Source: Gammaproteobacteria bacterium
Lineage (GTDB): Bacteria > Pseudomonadota > Gammaproteobacteria > DSM-19610
DNA length: 64,000 bases
Reading direction: 5' to 3'
NCBI GenBank assembly: GCA_026197075.1
Contig: JAPHQV010000027.1
Span: 1 to 64,000 of the forward strand
The notes beneath the pieces were generated by a model that was not told where the DNA came from, searched no databases, and saw nothing but the letters and a program-made list of their open reading frames with translations. The position numbers were made by a program, and so were the translations under genes. Below, in pieces: positions 1-9,386 of the stretch. Each line of letters opens with the position of its first letter. The stretch's first letter is position 1.

Positions 1-309
1 GATCCCGAGCTCTTCGCGCAATTCACGCGCCCTGCCCTGAAATTCCAGCCCCGGGCGACCGCGGACATCACTGACAATAATAAAGTCGCGCAGACCAAGC
101 CCATCCCGAAAGCCGGTACCCAGGGCCTTGGCGGCTGCCTCCTTGGCGGCGAAGCGCTTGGCCAGAAAATGCACCGGATGCGCGGCACGCTCATAGCGCG
201 ACCATTCCGCCGTCGCCAGGATACGGCGTGCAAATCGCTCACCGAAACGCTCGAGGCAATCCCGGATACGGGATACCTGCACGATGTCGGTACCGATACC
301 GTGGATCAT
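1..309 (-). CDS. acpS: Holo-[acyl-carrier-protein] synthase, 3' end beyond window
   Basis: Transfers the 4'-phosphopantetheine arm of CoA to apo-acyl carrier protein in the cytoplasm. The 103 visible residues open with [10 protein letters not shown], carrying conserved Asp8, and continue into [16 protein letters not shown] at residues 51-66, the Mg/CoA-binding signature with Glu57. The family is about 125 aa, so roughly 20 C-terminal residues lie beyond the left edge. The ATG overlaps the pdxJ stop as ATGA, showing translational coupling; acpS is last in the lepA-lepB-rnc-era-recO-pdxJ-acpS series, its usual place in Gammaproteobacteria. It is not among the longer computed reading frames because it is open at the edge. 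Confidence 0.93.
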   Translation of the reverse strand, partial: MIHGIGTDIVQVSRIRDCLERFGERFARRILATAEWSRYERAAHPVHFLAKRFAAKEAAAKALGTGFRDGLGLRDFIIVSDVRGRPGLEFQGRARELREELGI

Positions 310-1052
310 GGCCGACGGCGCGCCTCGACCATGAGCCGCTTCATTTCCGCCACCGCCTCGCGCAGGCCCGTGAACAGGGCACGCGCCACGATGGCATGGC
401 CGATATTCAACTCGCGCACGTGCGTCAGCGCGGCGATGGGCATGACATTCTGGTAATTGAGACCATGGCCGGCGTTGACCTGCAGACCCAGTTCCGTGCC
501 CAGTTCCACGGCTGCAACGATACGCCGGTATTCCGCCTGTCGGGCCTCTGCGGAAACAGCATCGGCATACTGGCCAGTGTGAATCTCGATACAGGGCGCA
601 CCCGCCTCCGCGGACGCCTTCACCTGCGCAGGATCGGCATCGATGAACAGGGAAACCCGGATGCCCGCCACCGCCAGGCGCGTGCAGGCGTCCCGCATCC
701 GCGACGCCTGCGCGGCCACATCCAGGCCGCCCTCGGTGGTGAGTTCCTCGCGCCGCTCCGGCACCAGGCAACAATCGGCGGGGCGAATACGCTCGGCGAT
801 GGCCAGCATCTCGTCGGTGACCGCCATTTCCAGGTTCATGCGGGTGAGCAGGATGTCCTTGAGCATTTCCACATCCCGCTCCTGGATGTGGCGACGGTCC
901 TCGCGCAGGTGCAGGGTGATGCTGTCGGCGCCAGCCGTTTCAGACTCGATGGCCGCCTGGATGGGATCGGGATAGCGAGTGCCGCGCGCCTGGCGCAGGG
1001 TCGCCACATGATCGATGTTCACACCAAGCAGAATGTCGTGGGAATTATGCAT
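306..1052 (-). CDS. pdxJ: Pyridoxine 5'-phosphate synthase
   Basis: Condenses 1-deoxy-D-xylulose 5-phosphate with 3-amino-2-oxopropyl phosphate to make pyridoxine 5'-phosphate, the last ring-forming step of DXP-dependent vitamin B6 synthesis. The 248-aa product begins [20 protein letters not shown], with the family's N-terminal GVNIDH...[11 protein letters not shown] block that binds substrate phosphate, and has later family blocks [10 protein letters not shown] and [11 protein letters not shown]. The reading frame is open 15 codons further upstream, but the ATG at 1052 has an AAGG Shine-Dalgarno and fits the family start; the upstream ATG has none. The stop overlaps acpS and recO lies 52 bases upstream. 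Confidence 0.96.
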   Translation of the reverse strand: MHNSHDILLGVNIDHVATLRQARGTRYPDPIQAAIESETAGADSITLHLREDRRHIQERDVEMLKDILLTRMNLEMAVTDEMLAIAERIRPADCCLVPERREELTTEGGLDVAAQASRMRDACTRLAVAGIRVSLFIDADPAQVKASAEAGAPCIEIHTGQYADAVSAEARQAEYRRIVAAVELGTELGLQVNAGHGLNYQNVMPIAALTHVRELNIGHAIVARALFTGLREAVAEMKRLMVEARRRP

Positions 1053-1104
1053 TGCGCTTGCCTTTACCGTTAACTGGGAAAAATTGTACCGCGCCATACC
1101 GGGT

Positions 1105-1824
1105 TCAGCGCACCTTCACCAGCTGCCGCAGTACTGCGCGGGTCTTGAGCGGGGCCGCGCCCAGGTGCGGATCCAGGGCCGCGCGGGTGAGCCGTCGTGC
1201 ATCGCGACACACCTGGGCATCGTCGAGGCATTCCGACCGCAAGGCCAGCAGACTGTGGCCGCTGATCGCCACGCCCCGCGCCTGGCCGGTGGGCGCCAAG
1301 GGCACCGCTCCTTCCTCGGGCCGGTAATCATACCGGCTTTCCGGATCCAGTTCCGCGCCGGCGCAATCACGTTCCAGTTGCAGACCGTAACCGAGGAGCT
1401 CCAGAAGTCGCAATTCGAAGCGACGCAGCACCGGCTCGGGCTCGCTTGCCTGCATCAACCCTGTCAGGGTCTCCCCGTAAACCGGGTAGAGCTCCGGATG
1501 CGGGTCATTGCGATGCAACAGCCGGACCAGCAGCTCATTCACATAAAAACCAGAATACAAGGCATGGCCGCGCAAGGACAGTGGAGCCCCGGCGGCTTCC
1601 ACCGCGGTGAGGGTGCCAAGCTCACCGCGCGCCGACCAGCTCAACAACAGGGGCTGAAAGGGTTGCAGCAGGCCGCGCTGGCGACTGCGCGAGGTACGCG
1701 CACCACGCGCCACCAGGCCCACGCGCCCCTGCCCGGCGCTGAACACCTCCAGCAGCAGGCTGGTGTCCCGATAGGGGCGGCTGTGCAGCACGAAGGCCGG
1801 GAGCAGTGACAGGGAGGTGGACAT
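1105..1824 (-). CDS. recO: DNA repair protein RecO
   Basis: RecFOR-pathway mediator that helps RecA load on SSB-coated single-stranded DNA and anneals complementary strands. The 239-aa protein has the N-terminal OB-fold opening ([20 protein letters not shown]-like start, residues about 8-27) followed by the [11 protein letters not shown] segment, and a helical C-terminal half, matching the family in length and layout. No zinc-binding cysteine quartet is visible, as in enterobacterial RecO. It sits between era and pdxJ as in Pseudomonas. Era lies 169 bases upstream, with an inverted repeat in between, so recO may be less tightly coupled to era than the rest of the series. Confidence 0.94.
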   Translation of the reverse strand: MSTSLSLLPAFVLHSRPYRDTSLLLEVFSAGQGRVGLVARGARTSRSRQRGLLQPFQPLLLSWSARGELGTLTAVEAAGAPLSLRGHALYSGFYVNELLVRLLHRNDPHPELYPVYGETLTGLMQASEPEPVLRRFELRLLELLGYGLQLERDCAGAELDPESRYDYRPEEGAVPLAPTGQARGVAISGHSLLALRSECLDDAQVCRDARRLTRAALDPHLGAAPLKTRAVLRQLVKVR

Positions 1825-1900
1825 GCTTGAATAGGGCTACCAGGTTCCGCCATTGGCCGGCGCTTCACCATCGGACGAGTATCACCAAAGGCCCTCCCGA

Positions 1901-1964
1901 AGGAGCGGCCTTTGGCCGCGAATGCGGTGTGATCCCAGACGCTTCGCGGCCAAAGGCCGCTCCT
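1901..1964. repeat. Inverted repeat, GGCCGCTCCT family
   Basis: Perfect 22-bp inverted repeat: arms 1901-1922 and 1943-1964, separated by 20 bases. The right arm reads TTCGCGGCCAAAGGCCGCTC and on. It lies between era and recO. A diverged copy is at 50300-50362 and a structurally similar element at 53110-53174. It looks like a REP or small non-autonomous element that forms a stem-loop in mRNA; no coding capacity. Confidence 0.8.
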
Positions 1965-1993
1965 ACGCAGGGCGAGACGCCACCGCCCGGATC

Positions 1994-2890
1994 CTACTGG
2001 TCATCATACCCCAGGCTGCGCAGTGCGCGCTCGTCGTCGGCCCAGCCCTCCTTGACCTTCACCCACAGCTCCAGGAATACCTTTTGACCGAAGGTTTCCT
2101 CCATGTCGATGCGGGACTCGCGGCCCACCTCGCGCAACAGCGCGCCCTGCTTGCCGATGACGATGGCCTTCTGGCTGTCCCGTTCCACCCAGATCAAGGC
2201 ATTGATGCGAAACAGGCCATCCTCTTCCTTGAACTGTTCGATCTCCACGGTAATGCCGTAGGGAAGCTCCTGACCCAGCTTGCGGAACAGCTTCTCGCGC
2301 ACCAGTTCCGCCGCCATGAAGCGCATGCTGCGATCCGTGACCTGGTCCTCGGGATAAAAGGGCGTGGACTCGGGCAACAGTGCTTCCACCGCCTGTTCCA
2401 ACTCGCCCACCTGGCTACCCTGCTTCGCCGACAGGGGGATGATCTGGGTAAAATCCATATGCCTGGACACCTGCTGCAGGTATGGCAGCAAGGCCTTCTT
2501 GTCGGCAATCCGGTCGATCTTATTGATGGCGAGGATCACCGGGCAGTTCACCTGACGAAGTTTCTCCAGCACCAGCTCCTCTTCGTCGGTCCAGCGCGTG
2601 CCTTCCACCACGAACACCACCACGTCCACGTCCTGCAGGGCATCGCTGGCGGCACGGTTCATGTAGCGGTTCATGGCGCGTTTTCCGCCAAGGTGCAGGC
2701 CCGGGGTATCCACATACACTGCCTGTACCTGTGCCCCGGTCTTGATGCCGAGAATGCGGTGGCGGGTGGTTTGCGGGCGACGCGAGGTGATGCTGACCTT
2801 CTGGCCGAGAATACGATTCAGAAGAGTGGATTTACCTACGTTGGGGCGACCCACCAGCGCTACGTAGCCACTGCGGAAAACGTCTGTCAT
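1994..2890 (-). CDS. era: GTPase Era
   Basis: Essential membrane-associated GTPase that binds the 3' end of 16S rRNA and acts in 30S subunit maturation. The 298-aa protein shows the G1 P-loop GRPNVGKS (14-21), switch-region [10 protein letters not shown]3 DTPG (61-64) and G4 NKID (123-126), then a C-terminal KH domain (about 205-290) with the GKQG loop ([15 protein letters not shown]). Length is standard. Its ATG overlaps the rnc stop by 4 bases, the classic rnc-era coupling that links 16S processing to assembly. Confidence 0.97.
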   Translation of the reverse strand: MTDVFRSGYVALVGRPNVGKSTLLNRILGQKVSITSRRPQTTRHRILGIKTGAQVQAVYVDTPGLHLGGKRAMNRYMNRAASDALQDVDVVVFVVEGTRWTDEEELVLEKLRQVNCPVILAINKIDRIADKKALLPYLQQVSRHMDFTQIIPLSAKQGSQVGELEQAVEALLPESTPFYPEDQVTDRSMRFMAAELVREKLFRKLGQELPYGITVEIEQFKEEDGLFRINALIWVERDSQKAIVIGKQGALLREVGRESRIDMEETFGQKVFLELWVKVKEGWADDERALRSLGYDDQ

Positions 2891-3582
2891 GCTTCCTCTC
2901 CCACCGGCGACACACCCAGCTTCTCCAGGACGCCAGCGGCGGCGGCCTGTTCGGCACGACGCCGGCTGTTACCGCTTCCCTCATGAAGGATATCGAGTTC
3001 ATCCACCCGACACAGCACGAGAAAGCGGCGGTCATGCTCGTTGCCATGGGTTTCCAGTACCTCGTACTCGGGCAGGGGAATGTGGCGGGACTGCAGGTGC
3101 TCCTGCAGGCGGGTCTTGGGGTCCTTGAGAGCGGCGGCCGAGGGCAGGGCTTCCAGCCGGAGGGTAAACAGCTGCAGGATGCAGGCCCTGCAGGTGGCGA
3201 AATCACTGTCCAGGTAAATGGCGCCGAACAGTGCCTCCAGGGCGTCCGCCAGGGTGGAATCACGGCGATAGCCGCCACTCTTCAGCTCGCCGGAACCCAG
3301 CTGCAGATGGTCGCCAAGCTTCAGGTCTCGCGCCACCTCCGCCAGGGTCTCGCGCTTCACCAGGCTGGCGCGCATACGGCTGAGTTCGCCCTCGCGTGCC
3401 CTGGGCAGGTACTGGAACAGGGCCTCGGCGATGACGAAGCCAAGGATCGCATCACCCAGGAATTCCAGCCGCTCGTTGTTATGCCCACCCAGACTGCGAT
3501 GGGTCAGGGCCTGTTGCAACAGTTCCCGGTCTTCGAATTCGTGGCCGAGACCGCGCATCAGCTCCCTAACGGCGGACTTCAA
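2887..3582 (-). CDS. rnc: Ribonuclease III
   Basis: Endonuclease for double-stranded RNA; matures rRNA and some mRNAs. The 231-aa protein has the signature NERLEFLGD in the N-terminal RNase III domain, with catalytic acidic residues there and in the later [14 protein letters not shown] block, and a C-terminal double-stranded-RNA-binding domain (about 155-225). It begins with TTG at 3582; this start gives the same spacing to the [11 protein letters not shown] block as in E. coli, and it overlaps the DUF4845 stop as TTGA. An alternative ATG eight codons in would shorten the N-terminus. It is coupled at both ends to its neighbours. Confidence 0.95.
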   Translation of the reverse strand: MKSAVRELMRGLGHEFEDRELLQQALTHRSLGGHNNERLEFLGDAILGFVIAEALFQYLPRAREGELSRMRASLVKRETLAEVARDLKLGDHLQLGSGELKSGGYRRDSTLADALEALFGAIYLDSDFATCRACILQLFTLRLEALPSAAALKDPKTRLQEHLQSRHIPLPEYEVLETHGNEHDRRFLVLCRVDELDILHEGSGNSRRRAEQAAAAGVLEKLGVSPVGEEA

Positions 3583-3953
3583 TTGGCGATCACCTCGATG
3601 GATTTATTGAAGCGCACCACCAGATCGATATTGCCGGCCATATTGGTCCGACGTTCGTAATCCATGGTCACGGTAAGGCGACCATTCCTGGATTCGATTA
3701 CGGCGATCTTGGGATCCACGTTACGCACATCATTGATCTCGAACCGGCGTGAGATGAGTGTCTGGATCGCGACCTTGCTCTGGCGGGTGATGCCGGGCTC
3801 CTTCTCGAGAGACTCCAGCACCGAGGAAACCTTGCTGTATTCCAGGTACAGAGGCGTCAGGCGCAGAATGACCAGGGTGAAAAAGGCGATCAGCCCCAAC
3901 ACGATGATCCAGCCAATGGCGGTCATGCCCCGTTGTTTTTGCAAACCCTTCAT
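3579..3953 (-). CDS. DUF4845 single-span membrane protein
   Basis: Small inner-membrane protein of unknown role, 124 aa. It has a short basic N-terminus (MKGLQKQRG), one membrane segment (about 11-32: TAIGWIIVLGLIAFFTLVIL) and a periplasmic remainder. The beginning resembles a pilin-type leader (QRGMTAIG), but the rest matches the DUF4845 proteins found between lepB and rnc in Pseudomonas. The ATG at 3953 is preferred to one seven codons upstream because GAGGGG lies 8 bases before it. It lies 17 bases after lepB and overlaps rnc, so it is co-transcribed with signal peptidase and RNase III. Confidence 0.85.
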   Translation of the reverse strand: MKGLQKQRGMTAIGWIIVLGLIAFFTLVILRLTPLYLEYSKVSSVLESLEKEPGITRQSKVAIQTLISRRFEINDVRNVDPKIAVIESRNGRLTVTMDYERRTNMAGNIDLVVRFNKSIEVIAN

Positions 3954-3970
3954 ATCGATCCCCTCGCTCG

Positions 3971-4792
3971 TCATTGAATGCCGTTACCGATCCGGTCCCA
4001 GGCCACACCGCCCCCGGCGGAATCCCAGTTCATCCAGATCATGAAGGCCCGTCCCACCAGGTTTTCTTCCGGTACCGTACCCCAGAAACGGCTGTCATTG
4101 CTATTGTCCCGGTTGTCACCCATCACAAAATAATGGCCTTCCGGGACCCGGTATTCCCCGTCCAGGGTAGGTTTGCGTGCTTCCACCAGGATCTGGTGCG
4201 GCGTATCAGCCAACTGCTCCAGCCGCAGGCTGGCGCCCGAGGCCGATAGCCCGGAGCCGGTGCCAATATAACTGCCCACCGACTGTTGGTCGATCATCTC
4301 GCCATTGATATACAACCGCTTGTCACGGTACTCCACGTGATCCCCGGGTACACCGATGACGCGCTTGATGTAGTCGGTGCGTGGGTCGATGGGATAGCGG
4401 AACACCGCCACGTCGCCCCGCTGGGGTGAACCGACCTCGATGACCTTGGTATTGAGCACCGGCAGGCGAATCCCATAGGCATACTTGTTGACGAGGATGA
4501 AGTCACCCACCAGCAGGGTGGGCATCATGGAGCCGGAGGGGATGCGAAAGGGTTCCACCAGGAAGGAACGCAGCAACAGCACGGCCAGGATGACAGGGAA
4601 GAAGGACTTGGCGTATTCCACCACCGTGGATTCCTTGAGGGCCTTGCTCACCTGCTCCGCGCCGGCGCCTCCGGCCTCCAGCTGCGCGGCCGCTGCGCGG
4701 CGCCGCGGTGCCCACCACCAGGCGTCCAGCGCCCACAGAATGCCGGTGAGGAAGGTGGCCGCCACCAGCAGGGTTGGAAAATCCAGATTCAT
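3971..4792 (-). CDS. lepB: Signal peptidase I
   Basis: Inner-membrane serine protease that removes signal peptides from exported proteins. The 273-aa protein has two N-terminal membrane segments (about 8-27 and 62-78), the catalytic Ser88 in PSGSMMPTL and general base Lys143 in YIKRVIGVPGD, and the C-terminal GDNRDNSNDSRFWG box. The length fits proteobacterial LepB. It follows lepA at 184 bases, a gap that holds a large inverted repeat, and precedes DUF4845 by 17 bases. Confidence 0.96.
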   Translation of the reverse strand: MNLDFPTLLVAATFLTGILWALDAWWWAPRRRAAAAQLEAGGAGAEQVSKALKESTVVEYAKSFFPVILAVLLLRSFLVEPFRIPSGSMMPTLLVGDFILVNKYAYGIRLPVLNTKVIEVGSPQRGDVAVFRYPIDPRTDYIKRVIGVPGDHVEYRDKRLYINGEMIDQQSVGSYIGTGSGLSASGASLRLEQLADTPHQILVEARKPTLDGEYRVPEGHYFVMGDNRDNSNDSRFWGTVPEENLVGRAFMIWMNWDSAGGGVAWDRIGNGIQ

Positions 4793-4830
4793 ATGCAGTT
4801 CCTGTTTTTAGCATGACCACCGGACGGCAA

Positions 4831-4944
4831 GCACAAGCCTGCCGGGGTCGGTGTACGGGACGCGCTGTAAATACATCCCTGTACGCTCGACGGCCGCGTC
4901 CATGCGGCCGACGGTCCCGTACACCGACCCCGGCAGGCTTGTGC
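4831..4944. repeat. 31-bp perfect inverted repeat, MITE-like
   Basis: Arms 4831-4861 and 4914-4944 are perfect reverse complements (outer bases GCACAAGCCTGCCGGGGTCG), separated by 52 bases that hold a second small hairpin (CGGCCGC ... GCGGCCG, around 4891-4909). The element fills the lepA-lepB gap and has no open frame. It could be a small non-autonomous mobile element or a processed mRNA stem; only one copy is in the window. Confidence 0.75.
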
Positions 4945-4976
4945 CCTCCGCAACATAATCAGCCTCATTGAGACGC

Positions 4977-6779
4977 TCATTTCTTGCCCACGTGCAGCAC
5001 GGCGAAGAAGGCCTCCTGGGGAATCTCCACCTTGCCGAACTGCTTCATGCGTTTCTTGCCCGCCTTCTGCTTCTCCAGCAGCTTGCGCTTGCGGCTCGCG
5101 TCGCCACCGTAGCACTTGGCGGTGACATTCTTGCGCAGCGCCTTGACGGTGGTGCGGGCGATGACATGAGAGCCGATGGCGGCCTGGATGGCCACGTCGA
5201 ACATCTGGCGCGGAATGATCTCGCGCATCTTCTCCGCCAGGTCCCGGCCCCGGGCCTGGGCGAATTCACGGTGCACGATGATGGCCAGGGCATCCACTTT
5301 CTCGCCGTTGATGAGCACATCCAGCTTCACCATGGCCCCGGTCTGGAAGCGTTCGAAACTGTAATCGAAAGAGGCATAGCCGCGACTCACGGATTTCAGG
5401 CGGTCGAAGAAATCCAGCACCACCTCGCTCATGGGCAGCTCATAGCTCAGCGCCACCTGGTTGCCCAGGTATTGCAGCTTGCGCTGCACACCGCGCTTTT
5501 CGATGCACAGGGTGATCACCGGGCCGAGGTAGTTCTGCGGCACCAGGATGTTGGCCAGGATGATGGGCTCGCGGATCTCGGCGATCAGGTTTTCCGGCGG
5601 CAGATTGGATGGATTGTCCACCAGCAGGGTCTCGCCCTTGGTGGTGAGAATCTCGTAGACCACCGTGGGCGCGGTGGTGATCATGTCCAGGTCATATTCC
5701 CGTTCCAGGCGCTCCTGGACGATCTCCATGTGCAGCATGCCGAGGAAACCACAGCGGAAACCAAAGCCCAGCGCCGAGGAGGTCTCGGGCTCGAAATGCA
5801 GCGCGGCATCGTTCAGGCGCAGCTTCTGCAAGGCCTCGCGCAGGTTCTCGTAGTCCTCGGCATTGATGGGAAACAGTCCGGCGAACACCCGCGGCTGTAC
5901 CTTCTGGAAACCTGGCAGCATCTTGTCCGCGGGCCGGTCCGCATTGGTGAGGGTGTCGCCCACCGGCGCGCCGTCGATCTCCTTGATGGCGGAGATCACA
6001 TAACCCACATCACCGGCATGCAGGGCGGGCAGGTCCTTGCGCTTGGGGGTGAACACGCCCACCTTGTCCACCTGGTAGACACGCCCGGTGGACATCACCT
6101 GCATGCGCGAGCGGGCCGCCAGGGTGCCCTGCATGACTCGCACCAGCGAGATCACGCCCACATAGCTGTCGAACCAGGAGTCGATGATCAGGGCCTGCAG
6201 CGGCGCATCCACGTCACCCACGGGAGGTGGGATGCGCTTGACCAGTTCCTCGAGCAGGTCTTCGATGCCCACGCCGGTCTTGGCGCTGACCCGCACGGCA
6301 TCCCTGGCCTCGATGCCGATGATCTCCTCGATTTCATGCATCACCCGCTCCGGCTCAGCCGAGGGCAGGTCGATCTTGTTCAGCACCGGCAGCACCTCGA
6401 GGCCCTGCTCGATGGCGGTGTAGCAGTTGGCGACGCTCTGGGCCTCCACGCCCTGGGCGGCGTCCACCACCAGCAGCGCCCCTTCGCAGGCGGCCAGGGA
6501 ACGGGACACCTCGTAGGAAAAATCCACGTGTCCGGGGGTATCGATGAAGTTCAGCTCGTAGATCTTGCCGTCCCGGGCCTTGTAGTCCAGGGATACACTC
6601 TGCGCCTTGATGGTGATGCCGCGCTCTTTTTCCAGGTCCATGGAATCCAGCACCTGTTCCGACATCTCGCGGTCGGTCAGGCCCCCGCAGACACGAATGA
6701 AGCGGTCGGCGATGGTGGACTTGCCGTGGTCGATGTGGGCGATGATGGAGAAATTGCGAATGCGGCTGAGATCAGACAT
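4977..6779 (-). CDS. lepA: Elongation factor 4 (LepA), ribosomal back-translocase
   Basis: Translational GTPase that rescues or remodels stalled or initiating ribosomes. The 600-aa protein begins [20 protein letters not shown], giving the G1 loop AHIDHGKS, then DTPGHVDF (G3) and NKIDLP (G4), domains II-III, and the LepA-specific C-terminal domain ending in a basic tail ([20 protein letters not shown]). The frame is open 47 codons upstream, but the ATG at 6779 matches the family start exactly and has GGAG upstream. It stands first in the lepA-lepB-rnc-era order; mucD lies further upstream on the same strand. Confidence 0.97.
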   Translation of the reverse strand: MSDLSRIRNFSIIAHIDHGKSTIADRFIRVCGGLTDREMSEQVLDSMDLEKERGITIKAQSVSLDYKARDGKIYELNFIDTPGHVDFSYEVSRSLAACEGALLVVDAAQGVEAQSVANCYTAIEQGLEVLPVLNKIDLPSAEPERVMHEIEEIIGIEARDAVRVSAKTGVGIEDLLEELVKRIPPPVGDVDAPLQALIIDSWFDSYVGVISLVRVMQGTLAARSRMQVMSTGRVYQVDKVGVFTPKRKDLPALHAGDVGYVISAIKEIDGAPVGDTLTNADRPADKMLPGFQKVQPRVFAGLFPINAEDYENLREALQKLRLNDAALHFEPETSSALGFGFRCGFLGMLHMEIVQERLEREYDLDMITTAPTVVYEILTTKGETLLVDNPSNLPPENLIAEIREPIILANILVPQNYLGPVITLCIEKRGVQRKLQYLGNQVALSYELPMSEVVLDFFDRLKSVSRGYASFDYSFERFQTGAMVKLDVLINGEKVDALAIIVHREFAQARGRDLAEKMREIIPRQMFDVAIQAAIGSHVIARTTVKALRKNVTAKCYGGDASRKRKLLEKQKAGKKRMKQFGKVEIPQEAFFAVLHVGKK

Positions 6780-6988
6780 GCGCGTGCTCCGCGACTGCCG
6801 TGGCGGGCGCCGGCAGGCACGCAAATGGTTTGTACTGGTTGGCTGGAAGCACGCAATTGCACCGTAGGCATTCAAGAGGACCCGTGACCGTTGGCCGGGG
6901 CCGTGGTCCAGGAGTTGCAAAATCAGGGAGTTGCACGTTCAGATATGGCTGCGTATTTTCTGGTTAAACAGCAGCTTAGTATACAGGC

Positions 6989-7225
6989 TCAGGCCTGCTC
7001 GAGGTAGTGCCGCAGGGCCTGCTCGTCGAGAAAATAGTGGCAGATCTCCCGTTCCCCGGCAGCCAGCACCGGCACCAGGCGGTCATATCGGGCCCGTAGC
7101 GCCGGGTCCGCGTCCACATCCAGGACCTCGTATTCGAAGCCCAGCTCGGGCCGCAGGGTCTCCAGGCGCGCCAGCAGGTCTTCGCACAGGTGGCAGTAGA
7201 GTCGGCTGTAGACGGTGAGTTTCAA
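6989..7225 (-). CDS. Glutaredoxin family protein (DUF836)
   Basis: A 78-aa thioredoxin-fold protein of the glutaredoxin-like DUF836 group; substrate unknown. It begins KLTVYSRLYCHLCEDLL after the initiator, with a CxxC pair (Cys-His-Leu-Cys) at the first helix and the later VPVLAAG cis-proline-type loop. The TTG at 7225 is chosen because GTGAAAGG lies 9 bases upstream; an ATG 13 codons earlier lies inside the CGCAAAG repeat and would add unrelated residues. A similar small gene occurs between mucD and lepA in other Gammaproteobacteria. Confidence 0.8.
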   Translation of the reverse strand: MKLTVYSRLYCHLCEDLLARLETLRPELGFEYEVLDVDADPALRARYDRLVPVLAAGEREICHYFLDEQALRHYLEQA

Positions 7226-7239
7226 AAGAAAAAACCTTT

Positions 7240-7343
7240 CACCGCAAAGGCGCAAAGTGCGCAAAGAATTTCATTCCGGTTACCAAAGCCAGCAATGACA
7301 AGGCCTCAACGATTTCCTTTGCGCACTTTGCGCCTTTGCGGTG
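7240..7343. repeat. Inverted repeat, CGCAAAG family
   Basis: Perfect 27-bp inverted repeat: arms 7240-7266 (CACCGCAAAGGCGCAAAG...) and 7317-7343, with a 50-base spacer. The arm contains repeated CGCAAAG units. A related, imperfect element is at 37281-37424. It lies between mucD and the glutaredoxin gene, ending about 15 bases upstream of that gene's start, so it forms the 5' leader of that gene. Confidence 0.8.
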
Positions 7344-7395
7344 ACCACCAATCAACCCGATACGGGCATATCGTCCCGGACCTTATCCCGCCAAC

Positions 7396-8862
7396 TCACT
7401 CCTTGGCCGGCACCTTGAGGGCCAGGAAAGTGGGGCCGCCACGGCGCTGCACCAGCACCGGCACCGTACGCCCGGCGGGGAGATCCTTGGCCATCTGTTC
7501 GAAATCGCCGGCGCTCTTCACCGGTTCGTTGTTGATGCGCAGGATCACATCACCCTGGCGGATACCGGCCTCGGCGGCGGCACCCCGCTCCACCTGTTCC
7601 ACCAGTACGCCCTCCTGGTCCAGCTCCATCTCCTTGCGCTGCCGGTCGGTCAGGTCACTGACCGAGATTCCCAGGCGGCTGGTCTTGGTGGGCTTGGCCG
7701 GCTGGCTGGAGGCCACCTGGACGTCGTCTTCCGGTAATTCGCCGAGCTCTACCCGCAAACGGGTCTGCTTGCCATCGCGCATGACCAGTACCGGCACCTT
7801 CTCACCCACCGGGGTACGGCCCACGATGGGCGGCAAATCGGTGGAACTGACCACTTCCCGGCTATTGAACTCCAGGATGACATCTCCCACGCGCAGGCCA
7901 CTGGCCTCCGCCGGGCTCTCGGGCAGCACCCGGGAAACCAGCGCCCCCATGGGTCTCTTCATGCCGAAGGATTCCGCCAGGTCACGGGTCACATCCTGGA
8001 TGATGACGCCCAGCCAGCCGCGGCTCACGCGACCACTTTCCTTCAGCTGTTGCGCCACTTCCATGGCCACTTCGATAGGTATGGCAAAGGACAGGCCCAT
8101 GAAGCCGCCGGTGCGGCTGTAGATCTGGGAGTTCACGCCCACCACCTCGCCGTCGAGGTTGTACAGCGGGCCGCCGGAATTGCCGGGGTTGATGGCCACG
8201 TCGGTCTGGATGAAGGGCACATAGTTCTCGCGCGGCAGGCTACGGCCCTTGGCACTGACGATGCCGGCGGTAGCGGAATAATCGAAGCCAAAGGGTGAAC
8301 CGATGGCCAGCACCCAGGAGCCTACTTCCAGATCCTCGCTCTTGCCGATACGGGCCACCGGCAGATTGTTGGCGTCGATCTTCAACACGGCCACGTCACT
8401 GCGTTCATCCAGCCCCACGACTTCCGCGATGAGCTCGCGACGGTCACTGAGCCGGACGATGATCTCCTCGGCGTCCTTTACCACGTGATTATTGGTCAGG
8501 ATGTAGCCATCGGCGGACACGATCAGCCCGGAGCCCAGGGAGCGGGCCTCCCGTTCCAACGGCCCGTTGCCGGGCGCTCCCGGAGCACCCCCGGGACCAC
8601 CCTCGCCAAAGAAGTGGCGGAACAGGTCGCCCAGTGGACCCTCGGGCATGTCCGGGATCTCCAGCCCTTCCGGCAGGCCCGGGTGGCGCCCGGCGGCAAC
8701 CTTCTGGGTGGTACTGATATTCACCACGGCGGGACTCGCCTCCTTCACCAGACCGGTGAAATCCGGCAGCCCGGCCTGCGCCCATGCCTGAGTGGTCAAC
8801 AGGGTGCACAGTAGCAGTACGGCCAGTGCACGCGGCAATCCACGAATGACTATTCCACTCAT
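7396..8862 (-). CDS. mucD: Periplasmic serine protease, DegP/MucD type
   Basis: Periplasmic HtrA-type protease and chaperone that degrades misfolded envelope proteins and tunes the sigma-E response. The 488-aa protein has a signal peptide (about 1-29, ending AWAQA), a trypsin-like domain with His126 (NNHVVKD), Asp156 (RSDVAVL) and Ser229 (NPGNSGGP), and two PDZ domains (about 265-355 and 385-480). A Gly/Pro-rich loop (EGGPGGAPGAPGNG, about residues 87-100) precedes the core. The ATG at 8862 has a GGAG site 5 bases upstream; a codon 8 residues earlier is less likely. It closes the rpoE-rseA-rseB-rseC-mucD operon. Confidence 0.95.
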   Translation of the reverse strand: MSGIVIRGLPRALAVLLLCTLLTTQAWAQAGLPDFTGLVKEASPAVVNISTTQKVAAGRHPGLPEGLEIPDMPEGPLGDLFRHFFGEGGPGGAPGAPGNGPLEREARSLGSGLIVSADGYILTNNHVVKDAEEIIVRLSDRRELIAEVVGLDERSDVAVLKIDANNLPVARIGKSEDLEVGSWVLAIGSPFGFDYSATAGIVSAKGRSLPRENYVPFIQTDVAINPGNSGGPLYNLDGEVVGVNSQIYSRTGGFMGLSFAIPIEVAMEVAQQLKESGRVSRGWLGVIIQDVTRDLAESFGMKRPMGALVSRVLPESPAEASGLRVGDVILEFNSREVVSSTDLPPIVGRTPVGEKVPVLVMRDGKQTRLRVELGELPEDDVQVASSQPAKPTKTSRLGISVSDLTDRQRKEMELDQEGVLVEQVERGAAAEAGIRQGDVILRINNEPVKSAGDFEQMAKDLPAGRTVPVLVQRRGGPTFLALKVPAKE

Positions 8863-8882
8863 AACGTCTCCAGTTTCGCTAT

Positions 8883-9386
8883 TCACGATATCTTATGGTT
8901 CAACAGCCCGGTAGTCATGCCACCTGCGGGCTGGGCAGTGCCAAGGCGGCGCAGGATTACCGGTTGGTAACGGGCATCCTCGCGGATGCGGCGCGCATGA
9001 TGGCGCAACCAGCCGATCCCGATTGCCAAGCCCAGTCCACCAAAGAAGATACTGAGCAGGTCCGCCTCTTGCACCAGCAGCCGTTCCGCCAGGTGGGCCC
9101 CGAACAGGGCACCGCCCAGCAGACCAAGCAAGGGCACCAGGTAGACGGCCAGGGCGCCCCGCACCAGGGCCTGTTCCGACAGACCAATGACCACCTGTTC
9201 ACCCACGACCGCCCGGGCATCGTTCAGCACCCGCACCCGGGTGCGGCGCTGCCCCAGCACCTTGGCCAGCGTGGCGGTACCGCAACCCTTGTTGGCGGCG
9301 CAGCTCCCGCAGGTGCTGGCCCGCTGGGTCTGCACCCAGGCAAAACGTCCCTCGCACGCCACCACCTCGGCCCGTTCCTCAATCAT
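8883..9386 (-). CDS. rseC: SoxR-reducing / sigma-E regulatory protein RseC
   Basis: Inner-membrane protein of the RseC/MucC family (167 aa), linked to reduction of SoxR and to modulation of sigma-E. It has an N-terminal cytoplasmic part with the cysteine motif CGSCAANKGCG (about residues 26-36), suited to binding a metal or Fe-S group, then two membrane segments (about 77-97 and 108-126). It starts at the ATG MIEERAEVV and overlaps the rseB stop by 8 bases; mucD follows 20 bases downstream. Confidence 0.92.
   Translation of the reverse strand: MIEERAEVVACEGRFAWVQTQRASTCGSCAANKGCGTATLAKVLGQRRTRVRVLNDARAVVGEQVVIGLSEQALVRGALAVYLVPLLGLLGGALFGAHLAERLLVQEADLLSIFFGGLGLAIGIGWLRHHARRIREDARYQPVILRRLGTAQPAGGMTTGLLNHKIS

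Noticed and set aside
4968-6887. A 639-codon plus-strand open frame
   Set aside because: Antisense to lepA; its translation is His/Leu/Gly-rich with no domain, while lepA on the other strand has full GTPase motifs.
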